Assembly (NCBI RefSeq): GCF_014649655.1
Contig: NZ_BMTL01000014.1
Location: forward strand, 151,957-215,956
Direction of reading: 5' to 3'
DNA: 64,000 nt
Source of the DNA: Streptomyces humidus
Lineage (GTDB): Bacteria; Actinomycetota; Actinomycetes; Streptomycetales; Streptomycetaceae
This document shows, in pieces, positions 53,217 through 60,363 of the stretch (position 1 is the stretch's first letter; every line of letters starts with the position of its first letter). The notes below the pieces were generated by a model. The model saw nothing but the letters and a program-made list of their open reading frames with translations. It was not told where the DNA came from and did not search any database. Made by a program: the position numbers and the translations under genes.

Positions 53217-54707
53217 GTGCTGAGCGCCACCCATGAGGAACTGCTGCGCCGCAGCAAGGAACTCGATCTGCCCACACAGCACCACATCGACGGCAGGAGC
53301 GAAGCCGGCGACGGTGGATCGTTCGCCGTGATCTCCCCGCGCGACGGTCAGACCCTGGTCCGGGTCGCCGACGCAGGGGAGGCCGAGGTCGATCTCGCCG
53401 TCGCGGCGGCCCGTCGCGCCTTCGACCGGGGGCCGTGGCCGCGTCTCGCGCCCGCCGAACGCGGCCGGGTCCTGCTGCGGATCGCCGACCTGCTCGAGGA
53501 GCGGCGCGAGGAACTGGCGCTGACGGTGAGCCTGGAGATGGGCAAACCGGTCACCGACGCGTACGCCGTCGAGCTGCGCGCCGCGATCAACACCTTCCGC
53601 TGGTACGGGCAGCTCGCCGACAAACTCACGGACGAGGCCCCCCATACCGCGCCTGACGCGCTCGCCCTCGTCACCCGGGAGCCGACGGGTGTCGTCGGCG
53701 CCGTCGTGCCCTGGAACTTCCCACTGACGCTGGCCGGTTGGAAGGTGGCTCCGGCGCTGGCGGCCGGCTGCACGGTCGTCCTGAAGCCGTCGGAGTCCTC
53801 TCCGCTGTCCGCCCTGCTGCTCGGCCGCGTCGCCACCGAGGCCGGACTGCCGCCCGGCGTCCTCAACGTCGTCACCGGTGACGGGCCGGTGGCGGGCCGG
53901 GCGCTCGGTCTGCACCCCGACGTCGACGTGCTGGCCTTCACCGGATCCACCGCCGTCGGCCGCCACTTCCTGCGCTACGCCGCCGACTCCAACCTCAAGC
54001 GCGTCTGGCTCGAACTCGGCGGCAAGTCACCGAACATCGTGCTGCCCGACGCCCCCGACCTGGAGAAGGCCGCGGCGACCGCGGCCTGGGGCATCTTCTT
54101 CAACCAGGGTGAGATGTGCACGGCGCCCTCCCGGCTGCTGGTCCACTCCTCCATCGCCGAACAGGTCACCGAGGCCGTCGTGGCACGGGCGCGCGAACTG
54201 CGGGTGGGCGACCCGCTCGATCCGGCCACCGAGATGGGCGCACTGGTCGGCGACGGCCACCTCGGCAGGGTCCTGGAGCATGTCGCCTCCGGCCTGGACG
54301 AGGGCGCCCGGCTGCGCGTGGGCGGGGGCCGGACCCTGGCCGAGACCGGGGGCAGCTACCTGCGGCCCACCGTGTTCGACCGGGTCGACCCCGGCATGCG
54401 GCTGGCCCGCGAGGAGATCTTCGGACCCGTCCTGTCCGTCCTCGCCTTCGACGACCTCGACGAGGCGGTACGTCTCGCCAACGCCACCGAGTACGGCCTC
54501 GCCGCCGGCCTGTGGACCTCCGACCTGTCCACCGCCCACAAGGTCTCGCGTGCGCTCAAGGCCGGGACGGTCTGGGTCAACTGCTACGAGGAGGGCGACC
54601 TGACCGTCCCCTTCGGCGGCATGAAGCAGTCGGGCAACGGCCGCGACAAGTCCGCCCACGCCATCGAGAAGTACACCGAACTGAAGACCACCTGGATCCA
54701 GCTGTGA
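53217..54707 (+). CDS. NAD(P)-dependent aldehyde dehydrogenase (PuuC-like)
   Basis: A 496-residue ALDH. The catalytic Glu is in LELGGKSPNIVL, and the Cys in FFNQGEMCTAPSRLL. GVVGAVVPWNFPLTLAGWKV and FGGMKQSGNGRDKSAHAIEK are family blocks of the gamma-glutamyl-gamma-aminobutyraldehyde/betaine-aldehyde-type group. It differs from the HpaE-type enzyme at 45631, so the cluster has two aldehyde steps. It overlaps the gamma-glutamyl hydrolase by 4 bases. The start is a GTG at 53217, 5 bases after AAAGGAG. Confidence 0.93.
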   Translation: MLSATHEELLRRSKELDLPTQHHIDGRSEAGDGGSFAVISPRDGQTLVRVADAGEAEVDLAVAAARRAFDRGPWPRLAPAERGRVLLRIADLLEERREELALTVSLEMGKPVTDAYAVELRAAINTFRWYGQLADKLTDEAPHTAPDALALVTREPTGVVGAVVPWNFPLTLAGWKVAPALAAGCTVVLKPSESSPLSALLLGRVATEAGLPPGVLNVVTGDGPVAGRALGLHPDVDVLAFTGSTAVGRHFLRYAADSNLKRVWLELGGKSPNIVLPDAPDLEKAAATAAWGIFFNQGEMCTAPSRLLVHSSIAEQVTEAVVARARELRVGDPLDPATEMGALVGDGHLGRVLEHVASGLDEGARLRVGGGRTLAETGGSYLRPTVFDRVDPGMRLAREEIFGPVLSVLAFDDLDEAVRLANATEYGLAAGLWTSDLSTAHKVSRALKAGTVWVNCYEEGDLTVPFGGMKQSGNGRDKSAHAIEKYTELKTTWIQL

Positions 54708-55426
54708 CCCGTACGCACCCGCGGCCCCTGATCGCGATTCCGGCCCGGTTCGCCGCCACCACGTCCGCGCTCCGCTACGCCGCCGAGGTGAACGCCCGCG
54801 CGCTGGTCGAGGCGGTGTGGCGGGCCGGCGGCGAGCCGGTGAGCGTCCATCCCGCCGACCCGGCCGGAGCCGACGTGGCCGAGCGGCTCGCCCGCTTCGA
54901 CGGCGTACTGCTGCCGGGCGGCGGAGACCTGGCCCCGCACCGCTACGGAGCCGCCGACACCCATGACACCGTCTATGACGTCGACGACCTCCAGGACGTG
55001 TTCGACCTCGAAGTCGCCCGCCGGACACTGGACACGGGGCTGCCCCTGCTGGCGGTCTGCCGCGGGCTGCAGGTGGTGAACGTCGCCCTCGGCGGCAGCC
55101 TGGAACAGGACATGGGCGGCATCGACCGCGAGCACCGGCACGTCGTGCACCCGGTCGCGATCCAGCGCGGCACCCTGCTCGAACAGGCCACCGAAGCCGA
55201 GAAGACGGAGGCCTCCTGCTACCACCACCAGCGAGTCGACCGCATCGGCGTCGGGCTCACGGTCACCGCGCGGGCCGCCGACGGCACGGTGGAGGGGCTC
55301 GAACTGCCCGGACACCCCGGGTGGTTCACGGCGGTGCAGTGGCACCCCGAAGACACCGCGCACCAGGACCCGGCCCAGCAGGCCCTGTTCGACGCACTGG
55401 TGCGCGCCGCCCACGACGGACACTGA
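54704..55426 (+). CDS. Gamma-glutamyl hydrolase, class I amidotransferase (PuuD-like)
   Basis: A 240-residue protein of the peptidase C26 family. FDGVLLPGGGDLAPHRYG, the nucleophile Cys in LLAVCRGLQVVNVALGG, HHQRVD and the His-x-Glu in AVQWHPEDT make up the catalytic set. PuuD removes the gamma-glutamyl tag after the aldehyde has been oxidised. With the ligase at 41694 and the dehydrogenase just upstream, this completes a glutamylation cycle. The GTG start at 54704 overlaps the dehydrogenase stop. Confidence 0.94.
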   Translation: MTRTHPRPLIAIPARFAATTSALRYAAEVNARALVEAVWRAGGEPVSVHPADPAGADVAERLARFDGVLLPGGGDLAPHRYGAADTHDTVYDVDDLQDVFDLEVARRTLDTGLPLLAVCRGLQVVNVALGGSLEQDMGGIDREHRHVVHPVAIQRGTLLEQATEAEKTEASCYHHQRVDRIGVGLTVTARAADGTVEGLELPGHPGWFTAVQWHPEDTAHQDPAQQALFDALVRAAHDGH

Positions 55427-55860
55427 AAAGGACATGGCTCTCTTCGCCCACAGGCGACAGATGTCATCGCGGTCATGCCGTGGGACGCGCCGGCGGCCTG
55501 TCTGCCCCTGACGGCGGCTGTGCGGCAGTATCACGGTGCGAGGAGCAGCGGGGGAGTCGAGGCGCTGGGGGTGAGCCAGTACTGGTCCAGCCGCACGCCG
55601 CACGGCTGCTGGACCGGGGTGCGGAGCTCTGGCCGCGACCTGGCCGCCTGTGTCACGCCGCCGACGTCGCGGATCTGGGAACGCTCGCCCACGCCCTGGT
55701 CCGGGCGGGCCGCCGCCGCGATGCCGGCCCGGTCCTCTCCGCGGTGGCGGGCTGGTGACGTCCTGGCCGTGGGGCTACGAGGGGGACCCGGTGGAGTGCT
55801 GCACCGACTGCTCCGGTCGCGGGTAGGCGTGCGTGCGGCCCTTCGGCCGCACGGCGACAT
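55427..55860. other. Region without a secure gene; possible decayed ORF
   Basis: About 430 bases between the PuuD-like gene and the terminator. One plus frame reads ARLLDRGAELWPRPGRLCHA, then ADVADLGTLAHALVRAGRRR and a stop at 55758. It has helical repeat-like character but no recognisable family and no good start. It could be the tail of a lost gene, or a chance frame. Confidence 0.35.
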
Positions 55861-55865
55861 AGGCG

Positions 55866-55906
55866 GCGAGGGGGGGGCAGGACCGCACGGTCCTGCCCCC
55901 CCTCGC
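55866..55906. terminator. Bidirectional terminator between PuuD-like gene and folD
   Basis: A long stem (55866-55884 with 55889-55906) with one bulged G and a GCAC loop. It is very G/C-rich and placed between convergent operons, 11 bases beyond the folD stop. Confidence 0.88.
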
Positions 55907-55916
55907 TACGCCGACA

Positions 55917-56765
55917 TCAGTTCCGCTCCGCGGCCTCGACGATGTTGGTCAGCAGCATGGCGCGGGTCATCGGCCCCACTCCGCCGACCGGCGGGGCGAG
56001 TGAGCCGGCGACCTGGTCGACGTCCGGGTGAACGTCGCCGAGGATGCCCTCGACGGTCCGGGTGATGCCCACGGACAGGACCGTGGCGCCCGGTTTGATC
56101 CAGTCGGGTTTGACCAGGTGGGCCACGCCGGCCGCGGCCACGACCACGTCGGCGGCGCGAGCGTGGGCGGCGATGTCCTGGGTGGCCTCGTGGCACAGGG
56201 TCACCGTGGCGTGCTCGCTGCTGCGGGTCAGCATCAGGCCGAGCGGGCGGCCCACGGTGAGCCCGCAGCCGATGACGCAGAACTGCTGTCCGGTGACGGG
56301 GACGTGGTTGCGCCGCAGCAGGTCGATGATGCCGCGCGGGGTGCAGGGCAGCGGCCCGGGCATGCCCAGCACGAGCCGGCCCAGGTTGGCCGGGTGGAGC
56401 CCGTCGGCGTCCTTGGCCGGGTCGATGAGCTCCAGCACGGCGTGGGTGTCGATGTGGGCCGGCAGCGGCAGCTGGACGATGAAACCGGTGCAGGCCGGGT
56501 CGGCGTTGAGCTTGAGCACGGCGGCCTCGACGTCGGCCTGGGTGGCCGTGCCGGGCAGCTCCACCCGGATCGAGGCGATGCCGACCTGGGCGCAGTCGCG
56601 GTGCTTGCCGCCGACGTAGGAGTGGCTGGCGGGGTCGTCGCCGACGAGGACGGTGCCAAGGCCGGGAGCGATGCCCCGGCTCTTCAGCGTCTCCACCCGC
56701 TCGGTGAGTTCCCGTTTGGTGTCGGCTGCCGCGGCCTTCCCGTCGAGCAGCGTTGCGGTGGTCAT
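55917..56765 (-). CDS. folD: Methylenetetrahydrofolate dehydrogenase/cyclohydrolase
   Basis: A 282-residue bifunctional enzyme that turns 5,10-methylene-THF into 10-formyl-THF with NADP. The catalytic Lys is in SYVGGKHRDCAQVGI. FIVQLPLPAHID, KDADGLHPANLGRL and PVGGVGPMTRAMLLTNIVEA are all present. The NADP loop is CGLTVGRPLGLML, where GRS-x-V-G is common, so cofactor preference may differ. It is last in the GcvT-like/PurU/FolD unit. ATG 56765 (MTTATLLDGK) is favoured; an ATG at 56795 overlapping the purU stop is possible. A housekeeping folD may well exist elsewhere. Confidence 0.95.
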   Translation of the reverse strand: MTTATLLDGKAAAADTKRELTERVETLKSRGIAPGLGTVLVGDDPASHSYVGGKHRDCAQVGIASIRVELPGTATQADVEAAVLKLNADPACTGFIVQLPLPAHIDTHAVLELIDPAKDADGLHPANLGRLVLGMPGPLPCTPRGIIDLLRRNHVPVTGQQFCVIGCGLTVGRPLGLMLTRSSEHATVTLCHEATQDIAAHARAADVVVAAAGVAHLVKPDWIKPGATVLSVGITRTVEGILGDVHPDVDQVAGSLAPPVGGVGPMTRAMLLTNIVEAAERN

Positions 56766-56791
56766 GTCGTACGAGCCTCTCGGAGCGGTCG

Positions 56792-57637
56792 TCATGCGAA
56801 GACGACGGTGCGGGAGCCGGTGAGGACGACGCGGTCCTCCGCGTGCAGCCGGACGGCCCGGGCCAGCACGATCCGCTCGACGTCCCGGCCGATCGCGACC
56901 AGTTCGGGCGCGGTGTGGCGATGACCGACGCGGACGACGTCCTGCTCGATGATCGGGCCCTCGTCCAGGTCGGCGGTGACGAAGTGGGCGGTGGCGCCGA
57001 TGAGTTTGACGCCCCGGTCGTGGGCCTGGTGGTAGGGCTTGGCGCCCTTGAAACCCGGCAGGAACGAGTGGTGGATGTTGATGATCCGGCCGGACAGCCT
57101 GCGGCACAGATCGTCGGAGAGGACCTGCATGTAGCGGGCGAGCACCACGAAGTCGACCTGGTGCCGGGCCACGAGCCGCAGCAGCTCGGCCTCCGCCTCG
57201 GGCTTCGTGGCGCGGGTGACGGGCAGGTGGACGAAGGGGATGCCGTACCGCTTCGCGACCGGCTCCAGATCGGGATGGTTGGAGACGATCAGCGGGATGT
57301 CGACGGGCAGTTCGCCCAGGTCCCAGCGGTAGAGCAGGTCGACCAGGCAGTGGTCGAACTTCGACACCATCAGCAGCACCCGGCGGCGCTGCTCCTCGGG
57401 CCGGACGGTCAGAACCGGGTCGAAGCGGGCCAGCCGCAGAGTGAGTTCGTCCCGCAGGTTCTCGGTGTCGGCCTCGGGTGTCTCCAGGCACACACGGATG
57501 GTGAAGACGCCGGTGCCGGGATCGGAGAACTGGGCGCTCTCCAGGATGTTGCCCTTGGCCTGTGCGACGCCCGCGGCGAGTGCGTGGACGATGCCCGGCT
57601 GGTCGGGGCAGCGGAGCGTGAGAATGTAGCGTTGCAC
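56792..57637 (-). CDS. purU: Formyltetrahydrofolate deformylase
   Basis: A 281-residue protein with an N-terminal ACT domain (about 1-80, RYILTLRCPDQPGIVHALAA) and a formyltransferase-like catalytic domain (about 90-275). SNHPDLEPVAKRYGIPF, NIHHSFLPGFKGAKPYHQAH (Asn and His of the active site) and DEGPIIEQDV are conserved. It splits 10-formyl-THF into formate and THF. With FolD it forms a drain for one-carbon units. The start is a GTG at 57637; the gene lies 18 bases after the GcvT-like gene. Confidence 0.96.
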   Translation of the reverse strand: MQRYILTLRCPDQPGIVHALAAGVAQAKGNILESAQFSDPGTGVFTIRVCLETPEADTENLRDELTLRLARFDPVLTVRPEEQRRRVLLMVSKFDHCLVDLLYRWDLGELPVDIPLIVSNHPDLEPVAKRYGIPFVHLPVTRATKPEAEAELLRLVARHQVDFVVLARYMQVLSDDLCRRLSGRIINIHHSFLPGFKGAKPYHQAHDRGVKLIGATAHFVTADLDEGPIIEQDVVRVGHRHTAPELVAIGRDVERIVLARAVRLHAEDRVVLTGSRTVVFA

Positions 57638-57655
57638 GTCAGGATCTCCGTCGGG

Positions 57656-58777
57656 TCAGGCCCGCACGCGGGCGCGCTCGGGGTCGTACACGGGTGTGGG
57701 CCGGACCGTGGCGTCGGCCTTGGAGCCGTCGGAGGCGACGGCGGTGAGCGCGGTGCCGGACTTCACGGCGTCGCGGTGGACCCGGGCCAGACCGAGGGTG
57801 GCGCCGTCGAGGACGGGGGAGGGCAGCGCCATCGTCACGTATCCGATGTCACGTCCGTCCAGCTCCAGCCGGGCGCCCTCGGCGGCCTCCGGCGCGGCGT
57901 CCACGACGACGCTGACGACGCGGCCGGTCACGCTGTCCTTCTTGGCCAGCAGTGCGTCCCGGCCCTGGAAGGGGCCCTTGTCGAAGTCCAGCGCCCAGCC
58001 CATCCGGCACTCGAACGGCGTGACCGTCCGGTCGTACTCCAGCTCACCCATGATCATCGCGGCCTCGGTGCGGCAGGTCAGCAGGGCGATCGCCCCGAAG
58101 GCCTTGATCCCCAGGCCGGCGCCGGCCTCGAAGACCGCGTCCCACAGCTCCAGCGCGCGCTCCCGCGGGACCTGGATCTCGTAGCCGAGCTCGGCGGTGA
58201 ACCCGAGCCGGCTGACCTGTGCGGGTATGCCCGCGACGAGGGTGTCGCGCAGGAAGGTGTAGTAGGGGAACGCGGTGTTGGAGACGTCGACGTGGGTGAG
58301 GCGCTGGAGGACGTCGCGGCTGCGCGGGCCCTGCAGGGTGAGGACCGCGGACTCGTCGCGGCGCTCGGTGACCGTGGTGCCGGCGGGGGCGTGTGCGGTC
58401 AGCGACTGCTGGGTGGCCGGGTTGCCGCCGGTGACGACGACGTGGCCGGGCGCGAGGACGGCCACGGTCACGTCGTCCAGCATCATCCCGTCGGCGTCGA
58501 CCACGACCCCGTAGGCGATGCGTCCGGCGCCCAGCCCCTTGACACTGCGCGAGAAGACCGCGTCGACGGTGGCGACGGCGTCCTCACCCTCGACATGCCA
58601 CTTGTAGAGCATCGAGTACTCCGAGGCGCCGACGGCGGTGCGGATGGCCTCGTACTCCTCGGCCGGATCACCGATGGCCAGCGGCACGGCGTTGCCGTAG
58701 ATGTCGATCCACTCCTCGACTCGGTCCGCGTAGCGGGGAGCGAACGGGGTGGGGCTCAGTCCTTCGGGGATGGCCAT
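57656..58777 (-). CDS. GcvT-like tetrahydrofolate-dependent methyltransferase/demethylase
   Basis: A 373-residue GcvT/DMGDH-C-fold protein. YAIRTAVG-type start, VDADGMMLDDVTVAVLAPGH, LTLQGPRSRDVLQRL, FTAELGYEIQVPRE and ALLTCRTEAAMIMGE match aminomethyltransferase-like THF enzymes. No other glycine-cleavage genes are nearby. Stand-alone GcvT-like proteins of this size include O-demethylases (LigM/DesA) and parts of sarcosine/dimethylglycine oxidases. Together with FolD and PurU, transfer of a methyl or methylene group from a substrate to THF is likely. ATG 58777 with GGAG 5 bases upstream; the promoter carries the TATCC palindrome. Confidence 0.88.
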   Translation of the reverse strand: MAIPEGLSPTPFAPRYADRVEEWIDIYGNAVPLAIGDPAEEYEAIRTAVGASEYSMLYKWHVEGEDAVATVDAVFSRSVKGLGAGRIAYGVVVDADGMMLDDVTVAVLAPGHVVVTGGNPATQQSLTAHAPAGTTVTERRDESAVLTLQGPRSRDVLQRLTHVDVSNTAFPYYTFLRDTLVAGIPAQVSRLGFTAELGYEIQVPRERALELWDAVFEAGAGLGIKAFGAIALLTCRTEAAMIMGELEYDRTVTPFECRMGWALDFDKGPFQGRDALLAKKDSVTGRVVSVVVDAAPEAAEGARLELDGRDIGYVTMALPSPVLDGATLGLARVHRDAVKSGTALTAVASDGSKADATVRPTPVYDPERARVRA

Positions 58778-58815
58778 GGGGACTCCAGCAGATAGAGGAG
58801 ATGTGCGCTGCAGCG

Positions 58816-58844
58816 AGAATCTATCCATATGGATAACTTGTCAA
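58816..58844 (-). promoter_or_regulatory. Promoter of the one-carbon unit with TetR palindrome in the spacer
   Basis: On the minus strand, -35 TTGACA (58844-58839) and -10 GATTCT (58821-58816) are 17 bases apart. TATCCATATGGATA (58822-58835), a perfect 14-base palindrome, fills the spacer. Same layout as at 49641. It also lies about 60 bases before the divergent TetR gene, allowing autoregulation. Confidence 0.8.
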
Positions 58845-58892
58845 TAGGATAGATTGGCATTCGGGACGGGCGGACGCAAGGGAGGGCGGCGA

Positions 58893-59513
58893 GTGACTGC
58901 CGAGGTGGAGACGGACGGCGAGGCAGGCCAGGAGGCCCGGCCCGGTTACGGCGAAGGCCGGGGGGCGCTCCTGGAAGCGGCGGTCAGGGTGGTGGCCCGT
59001 GGCGGCCTGCGGAAACTGACCTACCGTGCCGTCGCAGCCGAGGCCGGTGTCACGCACGGACTGGTCGCCCACCACTTCGGTTCGCGCGACATGCTGCTCG
59101 AAGAGGCGCTGCGGTGGTGCGTCACCCGCAGCATCGAGACATCTTCGCTGGTGCCCGCGAGCGGAAGGCTGGAGGACTTCGCCGCGACGCTGGCCGACTT
59201 CATCGCGGCCGACCCCGACGTCCAGGCCTTCCAGTACGAGCTGAAGCTCGAATCCAGCCGGCGGCCGGAGCTGCGCCACCACGTCGACGTGCTCTACGAC
59301 GCGTACCGCGATGCCGTACGCGAGGCGCTGGCCTGCTTCGACGTGTCGCAGGACATGACGGAGATCGTGTTCGCCGCCCTGGACGGCCTGGTGTTCCACC
59401 AGGTCACGTCCGGTGCACCGGACCGCACCGAAGAGAGCATCGAGGCCTTGCGCCGGCTCCTTGCGGCCTACCGCGCAGGCGTCACCCAGGGCGGCCGGCG
59501 GTACCTCGAATGA
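58893..59513 (+). CDS. TetR-family regulator 2 of the catabolic cluster
   Basis: A 206-residue regulator, paralogous to the one at 48920. The HTH reads GRGALLEAAVRVVARGGLRK, then LTYRAVAAEAGVTHGLVAHH and FGSRDML. The ligand domain contains DVQAFQYELKLESSRRPELR, also shared in part with its paralogue (QTFQYELMLESRRRPEL). It probably recognises TATCC-N4-GGATA in its own promoter region and at 49641 and 43200. GTG 58893 has GGAGGG 6 bases upstream. Divergent from the GcvT-like unit. Confidence 0.93.
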   Translation: MTAEVETDGEAGQEARPGYGEGRGALLEAAVRVVARGGLRKLTYRAVAAEAGVTHGLVAHHFGSRDMLLEEALRWCVTRSIETSSLVPASGRLEDFAATLADFIAADPDVQAFQYELKLESSRRPELRHHVDVLYDAYRDAVREALACFDVSQDMTEIVFAALDGLVFHQVTSGAPDRTEESIEALRRLLAAYRAGVTQGGRRYLE

Positions 59514-59655
59514 GCCGGAGCTCTCCTGCGCCGACCCCGGGGAGCGGCGATGACGAGCCTGTTCGACGGGCGTGACCGGCCGGTCCGGTCGCGCGGTACG
59601 ACCCCGGCGATGAGGCGCCGGGGGTCCGGGACCTCATCGCCGGGACGGCCGCGGC

Positions 59656-60258
59656 TCAGGCCTTGCGGCGGCCGCTGCGGCGTGGCGCGGGGGCGGCGCC
59701 CTCCAGCAGATCCCGGCGGCGTTCCTCGCCCTTCTCCTCCACCTGCAGCACCACCCGGCGCAGTCCGTCGGCGACGGTCCGGCAGTCCGCGTCGCTGAGC
59801 TGCCCGGTGACGAAGGCCTCCTCCTCGTTGAACGCCGGAAAGACCCGCTGCATCAGCTGCTCCCCTTCGTCGGTCAGGCTCAGGAGCACCAGCCTGCCGT
59901 CGGTGGGATGGTCCGCTCGCTGTACAAGCCCGCGTCTTTCCAGCGTCCGGGCGACTCCGGTGAGCGTGCCCTTGGAGATCCCGGCCTCTTCGGCCACGTG
60001 CCGTGTCTCCGACTCGCCCCAGATCCAGACGACCCAGAGCACCACGAAGGCGGTCCACGTCAGGTCGACGCCGCGCAGCACGGAGTTCTCCAGGTGCTGC
60101 CGCACCGCCGAGGCGGCGCGATAGATGTTGGCGACGACGGCCATCTGGTCATGCCGGAAGCTGCTGCCGCCGAGCTTGGCCTCTGCGAGCTTCTCGGCTT
60201 CGGTGATGGATCGTTGGCCGGGCACGGGAACGCTCCTTCGGGCCGCCTGCGAAGGCAT
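59656..60258 (-). CDS. MarR-family transcriptional regulator
   Basis: A 200-residue winged-helix repressor-like protein. LTWTAFVVLWVVWIWGESET, then RHVAEEAGISKGTLTGVART, LERRGLVQR and the wing ADHPTDGRLVLLSLTDEGEQ are clear. An extension at the C-terminus (EEKGEERRRDLLEGAAPAPR) is basic. MarR proteins often answer to phenolic ligands. A TTTG...CAAA repeat lies just before its start, and related palindromes stand at 43141, 43248 and 51599, so it may co-control the cluster. ATG 60258 with GAGG just upstream is preferred over a TTG at 60285. Confidence 0.93.
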   Translation of the reverse strand: MPSQAARRSVPVPGQRSITEAEKLAEAKLGGSSFRHDQMAVVANIYRAASAVRQHLENSVLRGVDLTWTAFVVLWVVWIWGESETRHVAEEAGISKGTLTGVARTLERRGLVQRADHPTDGRLVLLSLTDEGEQLMQRVFPAFNEEEAFVTGQLSDADCRTVADGLRRVVLQVEEKGEERRRDLLEGAAPAPRRSGRRKA

Positions 60259-60270
60259 GGGACCTCGGTA

Positions 60271-60286
60271 TTTGTTCGGGTCCAAA
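60271..60286. promoter_or_regulatory. Candidate MarR autoregulatory site
   Basis: TTTG and CAAA half-sites flank an 8-base centre, 12 bases upstream of the marR start codon, in an otherwise G/C-rich region. The spacing differs from the TTTGGTGCCAAA palindrome at 43141, so the link is tentative. Confidence 0.4.
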
Positions 60287-60363
60287 TCATACTTCGTGCC
60301 GCCGGGCGAAGTCCCTACGGCCCTCGAGGACGCCTCCGGGCGGATGTGCCGGCCTGCCCGGTG

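Noticed and set aside
55475..56065. Plus frame of 196 codons over the PuuD/folD gap
   Set aside because: It runs through the terminator and antisense to folD with no family match.
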